A stretch of 64,000 bases of DNA from Anthoceros angustus. Taxonomy: Eukaryota > Streptophyta > Anthocerotopsida > Anthocerotales > Anthocerotaceae. The position numbers and the translations under genes are program-made. The stretch spans positions 372,001 to 436,000 of the forward strand of contig VJWM01000011.1 in NCBI GenBank assembly GCA_010909165.1, written 5' to 3'. The notes under the pieces were generated by a model that did not search any database, was not told where the DNA came from, and saw only the letters and a program-made list of their open reading frames with translations. Positions 47,591 to 59,841 of the stretch are shown one piece after another (position 1 is the stretch's first letter; every line of letters begins with the position of its first letter).

Positions 47591-48796
47591 ACCTAGATAT
47601 ATATTTTATATGTTACAAGGTTCTTGTAAGGACATGGTTTTCCGAGTCTTATAAAAACTAAAGTCTTTTCATCCTCTGGCTTAGGCCTCAAATAATCTTC
47701 CTACCTATGGCTTCACCCAGACTCGACCCAAAACCTTTCCTGTATTAGAAGGAAGTTGTGAGAATCAATTACACCACGAATACTCCATGAGTTCACTCGC
47801 ATTTAGTGAACACGATTATCCTCCATCAAAACTTTAACTTAACACGACTCATAGTTTTCATCTACATAACAATTTTGGAGTTTCTTTGGTATATATTTAA
47901 AATTATAAATAAATATATAAAGACATGAGGTTGTTGTCCTTGCAAAGATGCAAAGAGCTGTATGTTAATATAAAAACTAATATAAATTGTTAAGTGAATC
48001 ATTATAGAGTTGTTCCAATTTTAACTATTTTGTATTACAATGTTTGTTTCGTATACTTTGTTTGGGAGAATCGGACCGCATTTTGGCATTCAGTTTCATG
48101 ATTTTGTTTAGGCAGCTCTTTTTAGTGAATCTACCACCAAAGTTGGCGTGAATTGAATGTATCGTGGTTCGGTCCCCCATGCGGGAAATAAACGCGTTCT
48201 AAAACAGCGGGGATTGACAGTAATCAACGGAAAGACTGTTCGAGCTTTCTTTTAACCATAAAGAGAAGAGTAGATGAGATCCCCAACCCCATCCCGATCC
48301 CGATCCCGATCATGATACAGATCCATACAAGAAATTTAAAATAAAGTAAAATAAAATAAAATAGCTCCGTGGGCATTTTGAGACCCCGACATGCCTAGAC
48401 ATTGCTACGGAATTGAGCCATAAAGCCGGTTTGCCTAATAGCCCATAACAATATACAAGAAAGTTACAATTGTATGGTTCCAACCATTCACAATAGGAAT
48501 GAGGAGGAGGATGAGATATAGTAGGTCTCACTCACACTCCATGGGATGCCCGGCCTGACAATGATATGGAAGGGATGCGAGGCCTGTGGTGAGAGTGCGG
48601 GGCGCCCTGCCCACGATATTTTTTTATTTGATGCTGCTGAAAGAAAACTGTTAAAAAACGGGACGTGGAGAAGTGCACTTGACGAAGAACCGGGAGCCGC
48701 AAATCGCTATGTGTTGCTTGGCAATTGGGTAAATATAGACTAGAGTCGGGGACCGGGGCCGGGGCCGGGGACAGGGACGGCGGCATCAGCGTTCGC
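47591..48796. other. AT-rich intergenic with short microsatellites
   Basis: A/T-rich to about 48,540. Contains a short (ATCCCG)n run at 48,294-48,312 and a (GGGGCC)n run at 48,753-48,772. No gene is supported. Confidence 0.5.
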
Positions 48797-49018
48797 CTAG
48801 GTGTTTTCAATTTTGAACTTGTTGTCTTTTGCCACCATGCGCGCCACGATGGCCATAAGAGAGCGGGAAGCGTCTTCCATCATGTGCAGGAAGCGGCCTC
48901 CTTCCCACAGCTCTCCCTTGGGAGCCTCCGCCACTCCAGCCTCTCCCACCTCCCTCCTGTTCACTGAGTCGTGAAACGCGACTCGAGTCGTGAAGCTCCA
49001 CTTTGAGACGTGAAGCAA
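48797..49018 (-). CDS. Possible small or terminal exon, unknown protein
   Basis: A 73-codon minus-strand frame containing GELWEGGRFLHMMEDASRSL and MAIVARMVAKDNKFKIENT, which has the composition of real protein. It could be the last exon of a gene divergent from DRP5B or an independent short ORF. I do not recognise the family, and upstream exons are not obvious in the roughly 320 bp before DRP5B. Confidence 0.25.
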   Translation of the reverse strand: MLHVSKWSFTTRVAFHDSVNRREVGEAGVAEAPKGELWEGGRFLHMMEDASRSLMAIVARMVAKDNKFKIENT

Positions 49019-49344
49019 AGCTCCGTTTCTAGCTCCCGCCCGCCCCGCCCTGCTGCATGCGATCGGCTCGCATTTTCTTCTCCCCCTCGTCGGACCATGC
49101 TGCTCTGCTCTGCTTTGCTCTGCTTTTGCTCACCCTGTAAGAGCTGGTTGAGCGGGGCTGGAGGAAATTAAATGCATGGCATTGGAGCTGCCGTACTTGC
49201 TCGGGTTGGTGTGTGGTGCTTTTCGGTCACCATCAGCTGCTGCTGCTGGTTTGTGAGTGGCCGGATCTTATAATTTCTGTCCGCTCAAAGGCATCTGGCT
49301 GCGGCTTGGGCTGCCGGGAGGATTGTGAGGCCATTTCTTCCAGC

Positions 49345-52300
49345 ATGAGTTCGGTTTCAGGGCAAGAAGCGAGAGCCGGAGTGGCGGAAAGATGGATATC
49401 GTCGCAGGCCGTGAATCCCACGGGCTCGCAATCTCCGTCGCCTAGGCAGTCGGAGACTTCGTCTGGCAGAGCTCCGGTGTGGATGGGGAATTCTCCGGCT
49501 GACGGCGGCGCAGAGCCTCCCCAGCCGTCTCTCGCTGTTTCCGCTCCTTCTTCGTCCTACAGTTTTGCCCCTTCGGTAGGAGAGAGCAGCGCCGGGAGCC
49601 GCACTGAGCCTGTGTCTTACTCTGGGTTTCTGGGGGCTTCCCATCTAGCATCTTCGTCCACATCTCACAATGTGGCTGCTTTTCCGGCCTCGTCCCCTGT
49701 CTATTCCTTTCCCAGGTCTGCTGTGCCTGCAGTTGTGCCACAGTCTTCTTTTCACTTGCCATCTCCGCAAATCGTTGGCTTGAATTATCTTCAGATCCCG
49801 TCGCAGAGTTCCGTGCTGGCGGGGGCACATAGTGGTATCGGTAGGCTGAGTCTTTTTCCGCGGGAGCCGGTGAAATCCGCAGCTGCGGCTGATGCATCCA
49901 GAACGTTCTCCGGATCGCCGGAGAATTTCTACCCCTCGGCAGGGAATGAGAAGCTGTATGAGGCCTACAATGATCTGCACAGTCTTGCTCAGGATTTCCA
50001 CAAGCCTTTCGACGCCCCGGCTATTCTGGTAGTTGGTCATCAGACTGATGGGAAAAGCGCGTTGGTGGAAGCGCTCATGGGTTTCCAGTTCAACCATGTT
50101 GGCGGGGGGACCAAGACAAGAAGGCCAATCACGCTTCACATGAAGTATAATGCATCGTGTGCGGAACCGGCATGTTTCCTGGTGACAGAAGATCGCCCGC
50201 CCAAGGAGGAAGAGAAGAGCTTGGAGGAGCTTCAGGTTGGTTTCCTTCTATCATCTTGCTGGCATGCAATTGTTCACTATGCATGTTTGGTTGACGTTCC
50301 CTGACGAGATGCTTTGGCGTGTAGGCCTACATTGAAGCGGAGAACATGAGATTGGAGCGTGAAGCGTGTCAATTCTGGGCAAAGGAGATTGTGGTGAAGA
50401 TTGAGTACAAGTACTGCCCCAATCTCACCATCATTGATACTCCTGGCCTTATTGCTGCTGCACCAGGCCGCAAAAATCAATCGCTGCAGGTTGTTCTTCA
50501 CTTTCTCTTTATGCTCCAAAATCTTTCTGTAGCATCCTGTGTTGGTGCTCTTGCACTTGCCAGACGGTGTAGGCTGACTGTCTGCACCTCCAGACTCAAG
50601 GACGAGCAGTAGAGGCACTGGTGCGCTCAAAAATGCAGCAGAAAGAGTTCATTATCCTGTGTCTCGAAGACTGCAGTGATTGGAGTAATGCAACAACAAG
50701 GCGGGTTGTCATGCAAGTAAGTCCAAGATCCCACTTCTTTCCCGAAGCTCCATTTCCACTGTGAGACCTGAAGCAGGAGCTTATTTGTGCTCGGTGGCCT
50801 GGCTTTGTTCGTCGGCAGATGGACCCAGACCTTTCTAGGACTGTGGTGGTTTCAACAAAGTTAGACACACGTATTCCTCAGTTTGCAAGGCCTGCAGACG
50901 TTGAGTTGTTCTTACGTCCACCTCCTCGGTTGTTGGATGGGAACCTTCTCGGAGAGACACCATTTTTCACTTCCGTGCCATCTGGAAGGGTTGGCAGTAC
51001 ACGGGATGCTGTGTACAGATCAAATGATCACTTTAGAGAGGTATCGTCTTTTCGCCACTGCTGATCCTTCAACACTCCATCCTCATTGGTGTTGAGAAAG
51101 ATGAAGTCATCTTGGTCTGATATGTGTTGAACAGGCTGTGGCATTAAGAGAGTCGCAAGACGTTGCTTCATTGGAAGAGAAACTAGATCGACCCCTTGTG
51201 AAGGAAGAGCGTAGCCATGTGGGAGTAAGCAGGCTACGGTGGTTTCTTGAGCAGCTCTTGCAATGGAGGTTGGGCCTCGCTTGTGTTTATGCGATTGCTT
51301 GGCTGAAACCTGTTTGCTACACACCATGCAGTCAGTAGGTGTACATTCTGCATCCCCAAGCTTATTTGTTGTGATATTGGGGCCTCGGCTGTGAATTTCT
51401 CAGGTACATGGAAAGTGTTCCAACAATCGTGCCGTTACTGGATAAGGAGTACCGCAACGTTACCATCAAATTGCAGCAGACTATTCAGGAGCTTGGGTAC
51501 GCTTGTTATGCCTCTGCTTCCTTTCCTTTCAAGGAACATCTGCACGGATGACTGCTCTAATCTTATGCCTCTTCAGAAATCTGGATGAAACGAAGCTGAA
51601 AGAACGAGGGCGTGTATTCAGAGACTCCTTCTTGGCAAAGGTATTTGTTTTGCAAGAAAGAAGAAATTCCCTCACCTCGATCTGTCCGTTGTGTTAGTAC
51701 TGTTCCCAGACTTGATTCCTGTTTATTGTTCCCATTGTTCAGCTTTCCTTGCTTCTGAAAGGGACGGTAGTAGCACCACCAGAAAAATTCGGTGAGTGAA
51801 AATTGCTGTGTACCATCTTCCATCAGCGAGTGATCCTGGCTGGAGTTCCAACTTTGCTGGCCTCAAATGCCGTCCTGTTCTTAGCCAGTCTTTGTTTTTC
51901 AGGAGAAACTCTTCAAGACGAACGGGTGCATGGTGGCGCCTTCGTAGGTTCGGATGGTCAGCAAATGCCCTACAAACACATGCCGGTAAGCTAGCTGAGC
52001 AATGCCAGTGCGAACTTTGAAAATCGCAAATCCACTCACACAAGGGTCATGCCATAATCTGCTGACTAAGTGGACTCTTCCCTTAGAATGCCACGATGCG
52101 GCTGTACGGAGGTGCCCAATACCACCGGGCTATGGCGGAGTTCCGTTTCATTGTGGGAGGAGTGAAATGTCCGGCTATCAGCAGAGAGGAGATAGTGAAT
52201 GCCTGTGGAGTGGAAGATATTCATGACGGAACTAACTACTTCAGGTACTTGCTTTACGCTTACCTCAATACGCCAAGCATTCGCATGTGGATACTAACCC

Positions 52301-53766
52301 GGAGTCCTATTGACAGAACTGCGTGTGTAATCGCTGTGGCCAAAGCCCGGGATGTCTTCGAGCCGTTCTTGCATCAGGTGCACCAGTGAGCTATGCTGTA
52401 TTTCTTAAGCGGTTTGACAAGTATCGTAGCCTGGATCTAAACGATGTTTGCGGTATGCAGCTAGGATTTCGGTTATCGCATGTTCTGCGGCGGCTTCTTC
52501 CCATAGCGCTGTACCTCCTGCAGGTTGCTCTCCGACTGAAACTCGTTATGGACAATTTTTATATACCTTGTGTTTGGTATCTCTTATCGTTGAATCGTGT
52601 CTAAATGTCCTTCCAACCCTTGGACATGTCAGAGGGATGGAGCGTATCGGCATGATATGTTCATGAAGCGTGTCTCAACTGCTTTTCACATATTTGTCGA
52701 GGCAACAGAGCGTGCGTGCAGAGAGAAGTAAGAGGGCTGCAGTGATGAATGCCTACAGTCGGACTTGCCAAATTATCGGTCAAGAACTAAATGGTGGAGT
52801 CTGTCACGCAGATGCATGGAGGATCTTTTAAGTACAACGCGGTACGTCACATGGTCGCTGCACAATAAGGTTAGCCGTCCCTCTGTAATCCACATTTCTC
52901 CATTTGCTGGAAATCGGCTTGCATCGACAGCTTGACAAGAGTACAGCGTCTTACCCGTTCAATCCGTACTGTCTGTGTTGACTGCAGAATCGGTCAGGTC
53001 TTCGGCAATTTTTGGATACGTTTTCAGCTCGAGAGCAGCCTGCGACATCCAATACAAGTCCTGTCTGTTCGGAAACCGGTGCTGCTGCTGGGAATAGCAA
53101 CAAGCAAGACAACAAAAGCCGACAAGATGTGAAGCCTCAGCCCATTTCCGCAGGAGAAGCGGGCACTGTCAGCAGTCAAACCACGCAAGGGCGATTGGTT
53201 GACCTCCTGGAGAGCACATTGTGGAACAGAAGACTGGCTCCGTCATCTGAAGAAATCGTGAATGCTCTTGTCGCACAAATCTTCGAAGGCATCAGGGACC
53301 ACTTTGTGGCTGCAGCGGAATTGAAAGTGAGCTTTGTTTTGTGTAGGACTCTGCCAGAAGCATGAGTCTCCTTTTCCTCCTATGCCTACTAATCAGTGGC
53401 ATCCTGGTGCAGTTCAACTGCTTCTTTCTGATGCCCGTGGTGGATAAGTTCCCCACGTTGCTGCGAGAGGACTTGGAGTCCGCCTTCGACGAGGACATCG
53501 ACAACGTCTTCGACGTCGCCCAAGCCAGGCGAACTCTGGAGCAACAGAAGGGTGACCTGGAATTCGAACTTCGAAGGGTAAGTCCATCATCCCTTCTCCC
53601 GCTGCGGCTGCCAGCCTTCATGTTTGCGTTGCCTCACATGCTTTGGTTGCTCCAGGTTGAGAGGTTACAGGAGAAGTTCGCCAGCATTCACCACAACCTC
53701 AGCACCTCCCAACCGGTATCTCTACCTTCTAAGGACTCGTCCGAGGATACGCTGTTTGCTGCTTAG
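49345..53766 (+). CDS. DRP5B: Plastid-division dynamin ARC5/DRP5B
   Basis: A dynamin-related GTPase that assembles on the outer chloroplast envelope and constricts dividing plastids; Arabidopsis DRP5B also acts on peroxisomes. I can follow 17 exons, all in phase, giving about 957 residues: 49345-50235, 50325-50489, 50594-50716, 50819-51040, 51135-51268, 51404-51496, 51577-51640, 51743-51791, 51903-51985, 52087-52244, 52317-52377, 52461-52523, 52633-52727, 52812-52869, 52988-53326, 53413-53577, 53656-53766. G1 is VVGHQTDGKSALVEALMG (about residue 230), followed by GGGTKTRRPITLHMKY; G3 is TIIDTPGL; G4 is VVSTKLDT. The signature RLYGGAQYHRAMAEFRF and the C-terminal LLESTLWNRRLAPSSEEIV match ARC5. 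The N-terminal roughly 200 residues are Ser/Pro-rich and longer than in Arabidopsis. An upstream in-frame ATG at 49213 is possible. Confidence 0.94.
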
Positions 53767-53811
53767 GGAGAGAGATTGGCCCACCTGATAGTTATAGTTT
53801 ATTAGTCCCTA

Positions 53812-54985
53812 CTGGACAGAAGGATCGCATGCGACATGCTTTTGTACACTACTTTAGATAGGCTGAAGCCTCGCAGGACGAGTCCCTATTACCTCATCAG
53901 AAGACTCAAATTTGTGCTTCTGAATGGATTGTATGCAGTAAAGGGAAACTGTGGGCCCATACTGGGCCCGTCTGTCTGTGCTCTGCAATTTGTCAGAAAT
54001 GTGTGGCACGTGACATGTGGGTAGCAGGGAGCTTGGTTTCGAAGAAAAACAACTGGAATGGCTTGGCTAGGGATTTTATTGGCGCCCAATGGGACCCAAA
54101 GCTGACCCGGTCTTAGCTCGGGACCATCGACCTTGTTTGCGAGAGAACGCGGAAGCCTCGCGGAGCTCTGCTACAGAGGCCTTGGGCCCTGCCTGGTCAC
54201 GCTCTTGTTCTGCTGTGGCAAAACAGCAGCAGCCCCAAGTCCCCAACTTGGTTGTCTGCTGCGTTTGGGGACAATGGGCGAGGATCCAACTCATAGCCCA
54301 CAGCTGTCGCAGGAGCACAGCAGGAGTCCCTGAGAAGATCCTTTCTTGCTCTGTGGGTGACATGTTTGTGGCGGAATTCAGGCAGTCTGATCTGGACGCT
54401 CGCACAATCAGGCCACCAGCAGTATGATGGCGTCCTTCTTCAAATCGGCCAAAAATAAGGTGAAATCAAAATTTCAAGGGCATTCCTCCAAGGACGACTT
54501 GCATATCAGGCGAGGTGGAGATGGTGGTGGCTTTGGGAGGCAGGCAGCCGTAGCGGCACCGGGAAGTCCATTGAGGGCATCTTTCTTCCCTGCCGCCGGG
54601 GAGGTGCTGCTGTGGCAGATCGGAAGGCCTTCTCCGACGCTGGTATTAACATGGCGGATTTCCGCAGTGCGGAGGAGTTCAACCTTGCGGCTATGCGTTT
54701 GCAGAGGGAGAGTGAGGGAAAAGCCGGAGCTCTGGTGTCGTACACCGACAAGACCCATGTGCATTCCCCAGGTGCCACCATGGCGATGGAGGCGAGCTCA
54801 GATGCAGGGACCGCTCCTCCCAGGGATGAGTCTGTCATGGGTATGCACCCAAATCCTCCCCTCCCTCCTGTAGGTGTGAGGGTGGGCTCTGGGCTCACTC
54901 CAAAGGGACTGGCCTTCTCCATCTCACTCGTTTGAGTTCCTGTTGCAGGAAACACGTCCTCAGCCTGGATACCATCCAGTCTGCC
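53812..54985 (+). repeat. Tandem duplication, copy 1 (1174 bp)
   Basis: Identical to 54986-56164 except for five small indels in G- or A-runs and at an exon edge. It starts at CTGGACAGAAGG. The duplicated unit carries the upstream region, exon 1 and part of exon 2 of the GTPase gene to its right. Confidence 0.95.
54424..54985 (+). pseudogene. Truncated tandem copy of the IRG-like GTPase gene
   Basis: Exon 1 begins MMASFFKSAKNKVKSKF as in the full gene, but a one-base loss in a G-run (near 54,600) shifts the frame. A further base is missing at the exon 2 acceptor (GCAGGAAAC where the full copy has GCAGGGAAAC). The copy stops within exon 2 after the codons for the stretch before the P-loop. 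It therefore lacks the whole G domain. Confidence 0.9.
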
Positions 54986-56164
54986 CTGGACAGAAGGATC
55001 GCATGCGACATGCTTTTGTACACTACTTTAGATAGGCTGAAGCCTCGCAGGACGAGTCCCTATTACCTCATCAGAAGACTCAAATTTGTGCTTCTGAATG
55101 GATTGTATGCAGTAAAGGAAACTGTGGGCCCATACTGGGCCCGTCTGTCTGTGCTCTGCAATTTGTCAGAAATGTGTGGCACGTGACATGTGGGTAGCAG
55201 GGAGCTTGGTTTCGAAGAAAAACAACTGGAATGGCTTGGCTAGGGATTTTATTGGCGCCCAATGGGACCCAAAGCTGACCCGGTCTTAGCTCGGGACCAT
55301 CGACCTTGTTTGCGAGAGAACGCGGAAGCCTCGCGGAGGCTCTGCTACAGAGGCCTTGGGCCCTGCCTGGTCACGCTCTTGTTCTGCTGTGGCAAAACAG
55401 CAGCAGCCCCAAGTCCCCAACTTGGTTGTCTGCTGCGTTTGGGGACAATGGGCGAGGATCCAACTCATAGCCCACAGCTGTCGCAGGAGCACAGCAGGAG
55501 TCCCTGAGAAGATCCTTTCTTGCTCTGTGGGTGACATGTTTGTGGCGGAATTCAGGCAGTCTGATCTGGACGCTCGCACAATCAGGCCACCAGCAGTATG
55601 ATGGCGTCCTTCTTCAAATCGGCCAAAAATAAGGTGAAATCAAAATTTCAAGGGCATTCCTCCAAGGACGACTTGCATATCAGGCGAGGTGGAGATGGTG
55701 GTGGCTTTGGGAGGCAAGGGGCAGCCGTAGCGGCACCGGGAAGTCCATTGAGGGCATCTTTCTTCCCTGCCGCCGGGGGAGGTGCTGCTGTGGCAGATCG
55801 GAAGGCCTTCTCCGACGCTGGTATTAACATGGCGGATTTCCGCAGTGCGGAGGAGTTCAACCTTGCGGCTATGCGTTTGCAGAGGGAGAGTGAGGGAAAA
55901 GCCGGAGCTCTGGTGTCGTACACCGACAAGACCCATGTGCATTCCCCAGGTGCCACCATGGCGATGGAGGCGAGCTCAGATGCAGGGACCGCTCCTCCCA
56001 GGGATGAGTCTGTCATGGGTATGCACCCAAATCCTCCCCTCCCTCCTGTAGGTGTGAGGGTGGGCTCTGGGCTCACTCCAAAGGGACTGGCCTTCTCCAT
56101 CTCACTCGTTTGAGTTCCTGTTGCAGGGAAACACGTCCTCAGCCTGGATACCATCCAGTCTGCC
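54986..56164 (+). repeat. Tandem duplication, copy 2 (1179 bp)
   Basis: Second copy of the unit, continuous with the rest of the intact gene. The shared 7-bp CTGGACA at both unit ends marks the joint. Confidence 0.95.
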
Positions 56165-57295
56165 CTGGACAAGAGTTGCTTCAATGTGGCTGTGCTGGGC
56201 CGCGATGGGTGTGGCAAGTCGTCTCTGATCAATGCCTTGTCTGGCCTCAGAGACAATGAGCCAGGTAAACTCCTCAGCAGGTTGATTGCAGCAGGATCCA
56301 GGAAGGGTTGGTGAGAGTTCCCCTGGGCTTACCTTTGCTGCTGATGTTCAGGGGCAGCTCCAGTGCGAGAGATGAAGCACCTAGCTATCCATCCGCAGTT
56401 CATCTTCCGCATGCCCAATCGTAGGTATCCTGACTTCATATTCTATGACATTCCTGGAGCGGACCGGTTCGACACAGAAGCATCTGCCCTGGGGTTGGTG
56501 CCCAAGCTCAAGCCCTTCGATTGCATTCTACTGGTGTCAGCAGAAAGGTTCTTGGACATGGAGCTGATACTTGCCAGAGAGTTCGCCGCAGACGCTACAA
56601 CAGAATGCCTGCTGGTGAGAACCCAGGCGGACGTAGCTGCCACGGCCCTGTCCGAGGCCTCCTCTATCTCCATGAAGGAGGCCGGAGACCAGCTTCGCGA
56701 ACTTGTGGAGGCCGAGATCCGCTCTAGGTTCACCAGGCCATCCGACGACGCAGCCTTGCCCAGCGTCTACTTCATGTCATCCAGGTTCCAGGCCAAGGCT
56801 GCCAGGACGTATCAGCGTGCCATCAGCCAGAGGGGTCGCTTCGACAAGACCTTGGAGAAGATGGATGAAGATGCGGTGCAGAGCAGGCTGCAGGAGATAT
56901 ACGATGCGTTTCAGAGACGGAAGGTGGCAGCCAGAGTTCCCCGTGCCAAGGCAACACCCCAGGGAAGCAGACAAGGGCAAGGAGCGGATTCTGGCCTAGT
57001 GCACCAGCCCAAGGACGTCTCACCCGTCCGTCCCTTGCCAACTAAAGGTCGGTGGCAGCCAAACCCTGGAGTGCAGGAGGTCCCCCAGAAACTTACCACT
57101 ATCGCTGAGAGCTCAGTCGATAAGGAGCAAGCACCTCAAACCAGAGCCCTGCCCTTTCATTCTGGACAAAACTCCTCTAGCACCGTCATTGTGAAAATGG
57201 GGTCGGAAGTGAAGATGCCCATCAACAAGACCGTCAAGTCCATTTCCGTATCTGTATCTCAGGAAGCTGCAACCCTCCAGGTCATTTATGCTTGA
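55598..57295 (+). CDS. IRG-like (p47-type) GTPase
   Basis: Exons 55598-56018, 56127-56264 and 56352-57295 join in phase to about 500 residues. Exon 2 encodes FNVAVLGRDGCGKSSLINAL, a P-loop of the IRG style (GxxxxGKS). Exon 3 gives RYPDFIFYDIPGADRF (G3, D-x-P-G), DCILLVSAERF, LAREFAADATTECLLVRTQA followed by D (G4-like, where IRGs have RTKxD), and VYFMSSRFQ. The order matches immunity-related GTPases, which in animals act on intracellular membranes and vacuoles; a role in plants is unknown to me. The N-terminus (about 140 residues) is basic, then Gly/Ala-rich. The last 120 residues are low-complexity. Another TRAFAC-type GTPase cannot be excluded without a search. The start could be either of two adjacent ATGs. 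Confidence 0.65.
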
Positions 57296-57597
57296 TCCAT
57301 ACTGTATCTACTGCCAAGTCTCAGTCTGTTGGGTGCAAGGTTCACATTTATCTGCGTCACCCTAATGGTCTGTCGAGAAGGAGGGTACATGCCGCATTCC
57401 ATGACTGGCAAATGCTCAAAGGCATCCATCTCGTTTCTGTTTGTTCCCCGTGTAAGAGTGTAAGCGAAGAAACATATATCCACTGCGCGGGATGGGATTT
57501 CTTCATATCCTTCATTCACATGATACGTATCCAGTACATCTTCGTTCTCTGTCTAGTGTACAACTGAACGGACTTCAGATTAAACGCCTGTACAAAG

Positions 57598-57900
57598 CAC
57601 AGGCTCCCAAGTACAGTAGTACAAAACAGGTTCCCAAGTAGAACAAGGCAAGAGGTCCCCAAGTAGTATGAAACAAGATATTCCCACGTAGTACAAAACT
57701 AAAGGTTCCCAAGTAGCCTACATAAAGGCTTTCACTTGGTTGTTCCCCGAAGAGTACAAAACAAAGGTTCCCAAGTATAAACACCAAGTGGCATACCTAA
57801 ACATAAAGGGCTTCACTTGGTTGAAACACCATACAAAGAAAAGGTCCTCAAGCAAAAACAAAGTAAAGGACTTAACTTGGTGTTACTCCCACTTGGTGTT
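57598..57900. repeat. Degenerate minisatellite with GGTTCCCAAGTA core
   Basis: About five units of 25-28 bp (AGTACAAAAC..GGTTCCCAAGTAG) in 57,598-57,720, another near 57,757-57,780, and then reverse-orientation ACTTGG motifs to about 57,895. It has no coding capacity. Confidence 0.7.
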
Positions 57901-58993
57901 TCTGCATGTTTCCCGGGCTATACAAAACATCAATCTTGGCAGCAATCCAAGTGCATATATGAATATTGCTGTTTCTTTCAGCAATTCTAAAATACATACA
58001 CTAGGACAACTGCCAGGACCGATATTTAGATATTATACAATTAATTTTCAAGACGTCTGTTATAGCAATCCAAATCTTGGCCATTAGAAATGCAAATTAT
58101 GAGAAGCGCCGAGGATGCCCTTCACCTATCAAGTGAACTCAGATACTTACTGTCGGAGCTGATGACAAGCTTCACAAAACCTTCAACTCGAACACGTTTA
58201 ATGATTATGTTCAGAGTGTTTGCACCGGTACCTCTTCCCATGGGTCAGGTCGAATATTCTACACGCTTTGTTTCCCTGTCCTTCAGCACTTTGAGGTAAA
58301 TCACTTTCAATTTGAGGCCCTCACAATTTGGTGAGCTCACTTCATAAAGGATGCTTCCCTTGCTCGCCAGCTCCCAGTCGCTCTCTTTATCAAAAAACAA
58401 TTGCCTGCACAGTTCTTTTCATGACAAGTCTGCTTTGTTTGGGACTACAACAATGCTAATGCCTTTTCAAAAAAACCTCCTTACCAGAAGACGCCACCTG
58501 AAATAGTGGTTGCGTCAGATGTAACGACGTCTCTCCTCCCAGGACAATTGACACATCCATCAACATGCTAGACACATCTGCAAGGAGAGCACCAAAGGTG
58601 AGATATTGTGCCAGTCACACCTGCCCGACATGACGAAACCTTAAAATGGTAAGCAACCCTCCACAACCAGGGCTTCATGAGGACGCCTATGTCTGAGTAA
58701 CGAGAAACCATGTGCCACAGTGTCTAACATCAATATGAACCGGTGATTCTTCCAACTCAACATAACAGGGTCTGCCCAAATCAACTTTCTCCTTTCTCCA
58801 GGGTTAGAAGTCCAGCGCTATGTGATCTTTCAAACAAAGTAGACCACAAAGGACCACAACAAGTCAGTTGTCGATGTCAAAACAGAGCACCTGCTAGTCA
58901 AGAACCTAGTGAGCTGGTCCCATAAATCGAAGGTGATGGAGGATTGGATGGGAGTCACTTCCACCAGAGTTTTAACACTGAGGAGAGCCCAAA
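57901..58993. other. Unassigned
   Basis: No complete gene seen. A 57-bp stretch at about 58,543-58,600 is bounded by CCCAG and GGTGAG like an internal exon (reading TIDTSINMLDTSARRAPK), but I find no partners, so I do not call it. Confidence 0.35.
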
Positions 58994-59841
58994 CAAAGAC
59001 TTGTATAGAATACTTCAGTCCAAGACTAACTCTGTCAGAAACAGATCATATCTCCATTGGACATAACTGGATTAGAGAACATTCATTGACAGGAAAAAAC
59101 TGCATCCTCAATCACAAGACAGCCAGAAAAGTCGCTATCCATTGTAGAGGAAGTGAGAATGACTTGCCCAACTGCACAAGTCTACTATCAGGCACTCAGG
59201 TCAGGATCATCTCACAGAACAACGTACCATCCACAGATGCATCGAATGTCTGCGGCCTATCAAGGCCAGAAAGTGTAGCAGCAACCAAAGGATGTGCGGC
59301 CAGCACTGGACCAAGCCCCCGGCATCAGAACACAGACATCCATCAGAAGGCTTTTTCGCGCCTAATGTCCAAAGACGAGAGCGATACATTGGAACCAAGC
59401 TACCCACCCATTAGTTATACACAACCAGCTTGTGAAAGGTCGGATCACCTGAAAGTCAACAAAGTCACTCCGAATCCTATGAGGTGTCACGTTCATAGCT
59501 TGGATAAAGAAACTAGAAGGATTCAACCATATGGCAATCATTCAAGGGGTCTGTAACTGCACCTTCTCACGGAATTCGAGAGACCCATTATTAAGAAATG
59601 ATGCGAGGACGGTAAAGGCATCTGGTACTGCTGCAACCAGATCCCTTTGAAACTGTCGTCGCTGCTCTGGCCTGACAGCAATCTTGTAGCTGGTAGCTTC
59701 CTGCAAGACCAATTCTGTAAGCTTGAGCACAGTGGCAAGAACACAGACGATCTTTACTCTAAAGAACAACCACAAGACCTGCCTGAGGAAGAACTGCAAT
59801 CAGCTCCAGAAGTGCAGGAATCGACTCAGGATGAGAGCCGA
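58994..59841 (-). pseudogene. Inverted partial copy of the transportin-3 gene
   Basis: The reverse complement of 61910-62758 with few changes. It contains the end of exon 5, exons 6, 7 and 8 and the introns between them of the transportin gene, on the minus strand. The exon 6 copy still reads YKIAVRPEQRRQFQRDLVAA and TVLASFLNNGSLEFREKVQ. No promoter or 5' exons accompany it. Its inner end is the base before the hairpin at 59841-59894. Confidence 0.92.

Noticed and set aside
48294-48312. Telomere-like repeat
   Set aside because: Only about three to four copies of ATCCCG, not the plant telomere unit TTTAGGG.
58543-58600. Exon of an unknown plus-strand gene
   Set aside because: Splice-like borders alone are weak evidence and no second exon or homologous peptide was found.
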